Positions 57,220 through 64,000 of a DNA stretch of 64,000 nucleotides are shown here, one piece after another. The notes under the pieces were generated by a model that ran no database searches, was not told the origin of the DNA, and worked only from the letters and a program-made list of their open reading frames with translations. Source of the DNA: Metopolophium dirhodum (taxonomy: Eukaryota; Arthropoda; Insecta; Hemiptera; Aphididae). Where the stretch lies: positions 37,494,270-37,558,269 of the forward strand of contig NC_083560.1 of the NCBI RefSeq assembly GCF_019925205.1, given 5' to 3'. Position numbers and translations under genes: made by a program. The stretch's first letter is position 1. The number at the start of each line of letters is the position of its first letter.

Positions 57220-58290
57220 TACTTAATATGATTTTTGAATAATTTATTCCAATCAAATTAACGTGGGAGTCGAGTTCTTCAACAAACTTTTCTTTCATGT
57301 AGGTGATTGTCTTATTCAATTGAATAGACGGTGACGCCCCGAACACATCCATGACGTTGTGATAACTGCACTTATATTCTAAGATCGGACTTATTATCCA
57401 ACTATTATGCTCGTCAGTAACCTAACCAGCGGACGAATACTCGCTGGCCTTTGGTGCAAATTATTTTTTCCACTAGATAATCATCAGGTAGTTTCGTTTT
57501 ACGTATTTATTCAGCGTAGAAACCGCCGGCTATCCTGTCACCCGTATAATCCTGCAAGATGAATGTACACGGCGTAGTCCTGTTCACTTTAATAATTGTA
57601 AATAGACCAATTGGGTAAATATCCTTTGGTGAAAACGCCCTTGTACACACTAACACGAACTTTGTCACCCACGCTAAACTTGATTTTTGTGGTTTTCGCG
57701 ACAACGTTTTTTAATTTTACCCGTGACGGGTCGTCGTTGGCTTGTAACGGTGTCACACCAATCGTGGTATGCACCGTACTATTATAGTCATTAATTAACT
57801 CTGGTAAAATAGACGTCCAATCATGAGAACCTCTGCTAGTGAATTGTCTAAACATTCGAGCTTTTAAAGATTTGTTAATTGATCGCAATTATCGAAGCCT
57901 TTAAAGGTTTAAAGCACTGAAAGTGCCATTCATTTTTATATTATACTTGTTTACTAAAGCCTCGAAATTTTTATTGTAAAACTCACGCCCCCGATCGACG
58001 TGTAATAGGTTAGGTCTATTCTGTGCAAAAATGACACTAGCAGCCTTAGACACTTCGTCGCCACGTTTAGTCCTCAATGTGATTCCAAAAGCGTATTTCG
58101 TGTAACAATCAATTACGGTCAATATGTAATTATAATTTTTATTCACGTCGGCATATTGACGCATGTCTACAAGGTCCGCTTGGTATAAATCGCTTTTACC
58201 GTAAACAATGATGCGACGTCGCGGGTATCTTCTTCTTGCCGCTCCGTGAAGTTCGGCCGCGATCTCGTGCATAGACATTTGGAATTTTTT
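57220..58290 (-). pseudogene. Polinton integrase (DDE) with chromodomain, broken
   Basis: Minus strand. The core starts near 58278 with SKAAS-containing rve sequence: YQADLVDMRQYADV carries the first Asp, LLHVDRGREFYNKNF the second. After a frameshift near 57905 the 'KASII' helix reads Ala where the third catalytic Glu is expected. It continues INKSLKARMFRQFTSRGSHD, LINDYNSTVHTTIGVTPLQA, then VGDKVRVSVYKGVFTKGYLP, YTGDRIAGGFYAE and a stop. Beyond this is a chromodomain (DYLVEKIICTKGQRVFVRWL) with another 1-nt shift before HNSWIISPILEYKCSYHN. Four or more lesions and a lost catalytic residue make it non-functional. Order and content match the integrase tail at 48.9-49.3 kb. Confidence 0.8.
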
Positions 58291-58449
58291 TCAATATACC
58301 AGCCTCGACCAATTATTCACAAATCGAGAATATCTCGTTAAGAACGCCCGTATTACCCGCCGAGAGGGACGAATACAATAATCGTAATCTATCGACCAAC
58401 TCATTGGGATCGTTCCAATATACAATAATGTGTTTCTGTAATCGTATAT

Positions 58450-59065
58450 TTATACCACTATACCAGACTTTTTGTCCTTGACCGCGAACAGTTTTGAAAT
58501 TACTTTCGTATATTTAGCCCCTATGGAACTGCGGACACGCGTACCGTCTGTTGTCATGTGCGCCGATGTCAGAATTAAAATACGTTTATATGCACTTAAA
58601 TCTTCATGTGAATATTTTTCAGCAGCTGGGGACTTGGTGAATAATAACTCGATAAGTCCGGGCGTTATGGGATAAAAACCGTTATCATCTTGGATATGCA
58701 TTTCATCATCAATAAATTGAATTTCTTTGTTGCCCAAAACATATTCACCACTTCTTAATTTTTTAGGTGCGTATACTTTATCTAATTCAGTTATTGGCCA
58801 CTGTCCGTATAGTACATTCAAATCGTAGACATCCGGTAGCGATCGCGGTGATGACTGCGGCGACGATGATGGTGCGGCGATGGGTGGGCGTCGGTGACGC
58901 GGGCGGGGGTTGTGGCGGGTGCACCGATGAATGTGTGCGGGGGGTATCGATATTGTCGCGTATTTTATTAAGAGGATCGATAATAGAACTGAGTGTGTTA
59001 TTTACTAGTGATTCGGTTTCAAAACGGCCGGTTTTCAGCGTGTAATATTTTTTTTTTATATTCAT
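58450..59065 (-). pseudogene. DUF8207-type Polinton protein, frameshifted
   Basis: An N-terminal helix starts at MNIKKKYYTLKTGRFETESL (ATG at 59063-59065), followed by a Pro-rich linker with PPQPPPASPTP. After a frame change near 58815 the conserved region reads YGQWPITELDKVYAPKKLRS, GNKEIQFIDDEM, FYPITPGLIELLFTKSP and AYKRILILTSAH. The 'G..ytiGnk.i.f......TpGL.eLLf...p' pattern is what I know as DUF8207, common in arthropod Polinton loci and of unknown function. It lies directly downstream of the packaging ATPase in the same direction. Confidence 0.6.
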
Positions 59066-59139
59066 TCTTGCTTGAATAATATCCGCCAATAACGACGATG
59101 ACGGTGACACCTTTCCCACGATATCAGGCAAATGTGTTA

Positions 59140-59640
59140 TATTTCGACGTACCGGCTTATTATATAATAACATATGTGTCGAACCCGTGTCTATAGCGAC
59201 CGTTTCAATCTCGTGTTCAAAACTGATGGCAATAAATTCAAATCTACCGCCATGCCAACTCGTCATGCAAAAATCTTTTAACTCGTTGTATTTGATATCA
59301 CCCGAGCAATGTTCGTCGTAAACGTGTTTCAGATTCATTTCGTCCTGCTTGAATAAAACTATGAAATTAGCGAATCAATTGTTTTGGTACACGTGAATAC
59401 GATTAGGCTAAATAACACACGTCTATTATTTGGCTTGATGCAGTGTTTTCGAATAAAAATATACATTTTCGAATTTGATCCTGTTCTCGTGAACCAATAA
59501 CGTGAAAATAAGATTCGTTTTCCCGCACCCCGATGGTCCTACAATCAACGCCCTGATAGAATTCGGAAACAGCGGCCCATGCTTAGGTGGTATTGCATAG
59601 CGATAACGGATCGATATTATCTACTTGGAGTTTTATGTCT
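59140..59640 (-). pseudogene. Polinton packaging ATPase (FtsK/HerA type), internally deleted
   Basis: Minus strand. At about 59640-59470 the sequence SIRALIVGPSGCGKTNLIFT carries a perfect Walker A motif, followed by ENRIKFENVYFYSKTLHQ. Then come stops, and from about 59400 the C-terminal end appears (IVLFKQDEMNLKHVYDEH, YNELKDFCMTSWHGGRFEFI). The central part with Walker B and the arginine finger is missing, so most of the gene was deleted. The first and last blocks match the genome-packaging ATPases of Polintons, adenoviruses and related viruses. It diverges from the PLA2 gene over a short intergenic region. Confidence 0.75.
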
Positions 59641-59654
59641 TGCCTGATGAATCA

Positions 59655-59697
59655 CATTGTATAAATACGCGTGCCCATCGTTCGATGTGCTCATGTA
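59655..59697 (+). promoter_or_regulatory. TATA-type promoter of PLA2-like gene
   Basis: TATAAATA at about 59660-59667 lies 31 bases ahead of the first ATG (59698) in the short gap between the divergent ATPase and PLA2 genes. Because the distance is so small, transcription would start almost at the ATG. Confidence 0.4.
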
Positions 59698-59943
59698 ATG
59701 TTACTACGTCGGAAGGCCAAGTCCAATAGCGGTGCAGGTATCCTGAACACTATAATAAATAGTTTACCAGTTGAATTACATTTACCAGGTTATCAGTACT
59801 GTGGACCAGTGACTAATTTAGGAAAAAGACTTGCTCTCAGACAGACCGGTATAAACGGTTTAGATTCTGCGTTTAGAGACCACGATATAGCTTACGAAAA
59901 AAGTAATTCTTTATCCGAACGTAGTACAGCCGACAGTAAGTAG
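59698..59943 (+). pseudogene. Phospholipase A2-like domain (Polinton/parvovirus-type), degenerate
   Basis: The ATG at 59698 opens 81 codons. The domain reads LPGYQYCGPVTNLGKRL, in place of the usual YCGPGTNL calcium loop, and GLDSAFRDHDIAYEKSNSLS, in place of the DxACRxHD helix, so Phe replaces the Cys while the His-Asp catalytic pair is kept. The frame stops at TAG, and the following GC-rich tail (59944-60090) is no longer open. Such PLA2 domains sit in minor capsid proteins of parvoviruses and Polinton-like elements and breach endosomal membranes during entry. With the loop Gly changed and the C-terminus lost, activity is doubtful. Confidence 0.75.
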
Positions 59944-60514
59944 GATAAAAAAAAACAGTTCTAGAACCAGAACCTGCAGGCGTTTTCCTATGCTCTCGAA
60001 AAGAACTCTGACACCGGACGGCAGAACCCGCCGCCGACGGTAGATCCCTCCGCCACCGCTACCCCGCGAACTCCCCCAGTTAATAATTACTTGCCTTCTT
60101 TAACTTGTAATAAAATATGTCGCCAACGTGCATGACTTATATCTGCGTTATCATATCTATGTTATCATATCTGCGTTATCATATCTGTGTTATCATATCT
60201 ATGTTATCGCATTACTTTAATCTAATGTTTATGTAATATTGTCCTCCACTTTAAATATTATATTCCGAAAATTATTTGTAAAATATATACATATCTGTTT
60301 GTAAACACCCACAGCCTTAACGAACATATGGCTACACGCACTAACCCTCCTATAGTCAAACAATTGTAAGCGTTAACGGACATGTAGCTACATGCAACAT
60401 CCCTGCAGGGACATGTAGATGTTTCCACCACCAAATGATATTCAATGTGAACATTAAATAAACTCGATAAACCTACCATGCTGGACTATATAAGAGACTT
60501 TAAAAAATTTGAAA
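59944..60514. repeat. Short tandem repeats after PLA2 gene
   Basis: A 17-base unit, 'gttatcatatctgygtt'-like, is repeated about 4-5 times at 60137-60210. At 60310-60440 two related units contain 'acggacatgtagctac' type sequence. No gene. Confidence 0.65.
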
Positions 60515-60652
60515 TTTGTGGGCGTCGCTTACAGTTATGAACAAGTATGAATGAGCTAAGAAGAATTAACGGTTTTATACCTGTAAATATAGGAGCAGTA
60601 GAAATAGGTGTATTAGCTGATCGAATATTTAATGAGATAAATGAACTGTAAA
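60484..60652 (+). pseudogene. Copy of small CGRRLQ-motif gene
   Basis: A TATA-like 'ctatataagag' lies at 60485-60495. At 60515-60535 the frame reads CGRRLQ followed by a stop, as in the fragment at 11030-11170. An ATG at 60549 opens 34 codons (MNELRRINGFIPVNIGAVEI, then GVLADRIFNEINEL). It is related to the minus-strand copy in the first part of the window. Function unknown. Confidence 0.35.
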
Positions 60653-61536
60653 TAAATTACTAGAATTAAAAAATCGATTAAAAATGTATACATGAGAGCA
60701 TGAGGTTATTTATAATCGTATATGCACGGATTTGGGTACATTTAATACAATGTAGATATATCACACATGTTTATTCAAATAATCATGTCCCTACCCACTG
60801 AACTCTTTTTTTTCAAAATACTTACATTTAGTTATAATATATCAAGTCATATAACATTTTTCTGTATAGTATTGCCAGGGTTTAACAGATTATTAGGGTA
60901 TAACGGGACCTCTTATTGTATAACTACTAAAATTATATCAAATCCTTTTTTCATATAAAAATCTATTGATTTTACCGATTCAGTAGTATTCAAACTATCA
61001 AAGTGTTTGTATCTGATATTTTTATTTCTCTGATTAAAATTGTATCAATTATTTTTTTCTTATAAAAATCTATCGATTTTTCCAATTCAGTAGTATTCAA
61101 AGTGTTTGTATCTAATATTTTTATTTTTATTTCTGTGACACTCAATTCAAATACAATGGACTCTGGTTCAAGTAAATATATACATATATTTAATATTAGT
61201 ACGATTTTTTTTTTTCAGTCTTAGAAGTAGTACATAATTATTTTCACACAACGCTATATAGGAAACTTATTAACGTCTACATGCAGTGTTTACAACAATT
61301 TTAGAAATAATTGCCGAAATTGCAGGGGTAAAATGAGTGATTTTTGCTATTTATACCATATGTTAGATAGGAAGTTATGGTATAAATTTATTGCCGAAAA
61401 GTTCAAATTCAATCTCGAATGGCTGGTTCCGCTTCTGGCTAGGTATTCTAGCTATGATTTTGAGTATTTTTTTCGTAAATTATATGAAAATATTTATTAG
61501 TTAAAATGTGATCGTGGCCATGCCAGCTGGAATTTA
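60653..61536. other. Mostly non-coding; short coding-like stretch at its end
   Basis: Two diverged copies of 'aaaatctatygatttt...cagtagtattcaaa' lie at 60957 and 61063. From 61305 to 61500 a plus-strand frame reads CRNCRGKMSDFCYLYHMLDR then EWLVPLLARYSSYDFEYFF and stops at TAG. It follows an AG near 61220 and could be an exon of an unknown gene. Confidence 0.3.
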
Positions 61537-61539
61537 TTA

Positions 61540-62590
61540 ATATAATTTTCTAAAATATAATCAGTAAACGTATGGTTATCTGTAGGAGCTATAGAAACGA
61601 GCTCAACAAAACCATCATCAACTTTTTCAGGTGGTAAGAATGCTAGACCAAAAAAATATTTTAGCCATAACCCTACTCTGTATTATTTTTATACTGATTA
61701 AGTAAATAATTATTTGATTGGATTTTACGATACCAGCTTTGACACAAAAGAAATTGGCACGCAATAATGTGTACCGTTGGAAACGATTCTTCGATTGCAA
61801 TATGTGCACTTTTTTCAAAATCCAAATGTATTTTGTTAATTTGTATTTCTTTGTTAATTAATTTTTTACAAGGTTCTTTAATTAATGTCCACATTTCCTT
61901 ATATTTATCAGTTGATTTCGAATTTAAAAAACAATTAATCATAGCCAGATAATAATTGTTTTGTAATATGTGGATTGTATATAGTTGATACAAATATGAC
62001 GTACAATATGTAAAAGTACCATCAGCAAAAATTTCACGTACTTCACACAACATAACTAAATTTGTATAACAAGTGAATATTGGTATGCTTTCATTATTTT
62101 TCATAAAACGAAATTGTTCGTTATTATTAGCAATGATATCGTTTTGATTTGAAAACAGTTGATGCTTAGCCTCGTCTATTGATTTAGGAATAGTTAATAT
62201 TAGTTTTCACCTAGCTTTATACATAGATTTCCTAAACGAACGCACATTTGAATGACTTATATTAACAGTAGTTTGATATTTAAGTACTTTTCTGATTATT
62301 TTATTTAGTTTAGTAAACACATAATCAATGGCCTTTCGTTTAAGTGTAGACATTATTTTTTGTCGATTTAAAATATTTTTAGAAGTGGCCGGATGATTGT
62401 GATCATTTTTTTGTGAAATTATTAAATCAAGTTTCTCACCAATGATTGCTGTTACGTTACATTTACGATTTGTACATCTGAAGTGAAAAGTTTGGTCTAT
62501 CAATTGTTTATTTTCACTTAGCTTATATCCCTGTATCAGTACACATCGTCTTCCTCGTTTTGTTACAAATATATCATCTATGGAGTTCAT
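61540..62590 (-). pseudogene. FLYWCH/MULE transposase gene, copy 2
   Basis: The ATG at 62588-62590 opens a FLYWCH-type zinc finger: FVTKRGRRCVLIQGYKLSEN, FHFRCTNRKCNVTA, QKNDHNHPATS (Cys-Cys-His-His ligands present). The frame continues to SMYKAR and meets TGA at 62207-62209, where relatives have Arg, so a CGA-to-TGA change is likely. It then resumes LTIPKSIDEAKHQLF. The MULE core follows (EVREIFADGTFTYC, LYTIHILQNNYYLAMINC, IHLDFEKSAHIAIEE, CQFLLCQSWYRKIQ). A further frame change near 61690 precedes WLKYFFGLAFLPPEKVDDGF and FTDYILENYINK, where homology ends at 61540. Host-type transposase, one stop and at least one frameshift from intact, lacking its last exon. Confidence 0.75.
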
Positions 62591-63450
62591 GGTAAGAATA
62601 TTTACTTTAGCACTTGTGTACTTGTGTACTTGTGTACTCGACAAGCGATTACGGACTGATTGTCTGATATGGACTTATAGTGAAATAAATATGGATAGGT
62701 ACGTATTGCATTTTGTTACACTATTAATACAACTTTGGAAATTACAGATAAATAGATTTTCGATATTTTCGTAACGTCTGTGATTACGCTTTTTATAGCT
62801 TTCTACTATAATATTTATTATCGTAGGAAGTCCCCAATGTGGTTATTATTATCGTGCTCGTGTAATGTACTACGGTAGTAACCGCTCCGCTTTTTTTTTT
62901 ACTTAGCTTCGCGCCACTACCGTCGCGCTGGGTTAAAGGTATATACAAATATACAGTATATACTTAGCTATATATGTTACCTATATTATTTTGATATATA
63001 TGTATATTTGTATATATATATATTATGGAGGTATGTACATATCTTATATACTTTTTTAAACAAAGGAATATACATTTTACATTTTAGTGCCCAAACGTGT
63101 TGCAGCCAATTTGTAAATATGGCCCAATTATGATAAATACTAGTTCCAATATTACGTCCATTTTATATTATTGTTAAACCATTTTTAATGGCCATTATCC
63201 TTGGTACAAATATTTTAATAACTAAGAATTTAACCATTCGAATTTTTAATTATGTAAATCAACTGAATTTCTCATTTGAAAAAAACAGAAGCTTGTATCG
63301 CCATTCAAGTATTACAAACAAATTGAAGAATTAAAAAAATTGTCTGATAGTAGGTAAATTTAAAAAAAATCCAAAACGAAATTTGAATAATCCATTATTA
63401 AAGGAAAAAATAGTGTTGAGCATGCTTGGTGTATCATTCTCTATATAGTT
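61540..63450. repeat. Segmental duplication, right copy
   Basis: Direct copy of 51066-52380, including the MULE gene and its 5' flank. It is longer because it keeps the zinc-finger exon and flank (62200-62895). The two copies bracket the second Polinton. Confidence 0.85.
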
Positions 63451-64000
63451 AATAATTATAATAATGTTTCTATTTAAAATATTAAACTTCTATAAGAATC
63501 TAGGCTATATCTAATAGCAAGTGAAAAAATTGATATTTATATTACCTTCTATGAAACCCAAAACAGCAAAATGCAACAGGTATATTATTTATAATATTTT
63601 TATTCACAAATTCATAATTTTACATTTAAAATAAGTAGTCGACTAATTAGTTTTTTAATAACATTTTCGTTATAATATATAAACATAAACTATAATAATT
63701 TATATTGTAACTGCTTGTACAGTGTATACAATATATATTTACTAAATCATAATTTTTTACATTAATTGTAACATTAAGGTTTTAAGCTATAAGCAATAAC
63801 TTTTAAATAATAATTTATATTGACGTTAACTAAACTATTTGAAGTTTATATTATGTGCACCGTGTATTCACTATCACGATTAAAGCGAAAACATGAAAGG
63901 TTACTTATTACATTAAGTCACAATAATAATGACGGACTAAAAAAAATTATATTATCAATCATAGTTTTTCCCTCTTTAAATAACATATAATATTTATTGT
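63451..64000. other. AT-rich, no gene seen
   Basis: No ORF, repeat or RNA feature stands out. Confidence 0.55.

Noticed and set aside
58767..59045. 92-codon Gly-rich plus-strand frame
   Set aside because: Antisense of the Pro-rich linker of the DUF8207-type protein.

Overview
Eukaryotic nuclear DNA, very AT-rich, with spliceosomal introns, many decayed transposons and almost no intact gene. The base composition, the frequent 'tacctat/ggtacct' words, and the repeat and protein families (FLYWCH/MULE, Mutator-like plus YqaJ, Maverick/Polinton, BIR-type IAP) fit an aphid or close hemipteran best. That assignment is inference: no single-copy host gene is recognised. A CpG-rich stretch at 0.9-1.5 kb and a GC-rich fragment at 6.4-6.7 kb are the only host-like segments.

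Layout. 0-15 kb: relics, namely a hAT-type MITE with a perfect 8-bp target duplication (3.4-4.1 kb), leucine-rich fragments in three copies (8.8-10.5 kb), and pieces of YqaJ, Ulp1-like and MULE genes. 15.7-21.5 kb: a GC-richer cluster of unrecognised, virus- or Polinton-like minus-strand ORFs, split by a 2.6-kb TTAA-flanked insert carrying a SAM-like gene. 21.7-24.4 kb: a Mutator-like transposase gene. 25.1-26.9 kb: an intact 578-codon fusion-protein gene of the baculovirus F/errantivirus Env type with no LTR, gag or pol nearby. 27.5-29.4 kb: nested fold-back MITEs. 30.1-39.1 kb: a second Mutator-like gene with its YqaJ exonuclease exons, interrupted by a block that holds two inverted, decayed copies of a chuvirus-like glycoprotein gene. 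40.5-50.7 kb: a Maverick/Polinton-type element (BIR gene, protein-primed DNA polymerase B with three tandem cassette exons, RNase H-like protein, coiled-coil protein, chromodomain integrase tail, intact two-exon unknown gene). 52.4-60.2 kb: a second Polinton with a different polymerase lineage (truncated polymerase, chromodomain integrase, DUF8207 protein, packaging ATPase, phospholipase A2-like protein), all broken. Direct copies of a FLYWCH/MULE segment (51.1-52.4 and 61.5-63.5 kb) bracket the second Polinton.

The Polinton genes would act together in protein-primed replication (PolB), chromatin-targeted integration (DDE integrase plus chromodomain), genome packaging (ATPase), entry (PLA2) and host apoptosis control (BIR). 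No recognisable capsid or protease gene was found in either element, and every core replication gene carries at least one lesion. The most unusual points are the triplicated phase-1 cassette exon ahead of PolB, the overlapping stop/start gene junctions downstream, the close grouping of two unrelated classes of viral envelope gene, and the unplaced gene cluster at 15.7-21.5 kb that has a relative at 52.5-53.3 kb.
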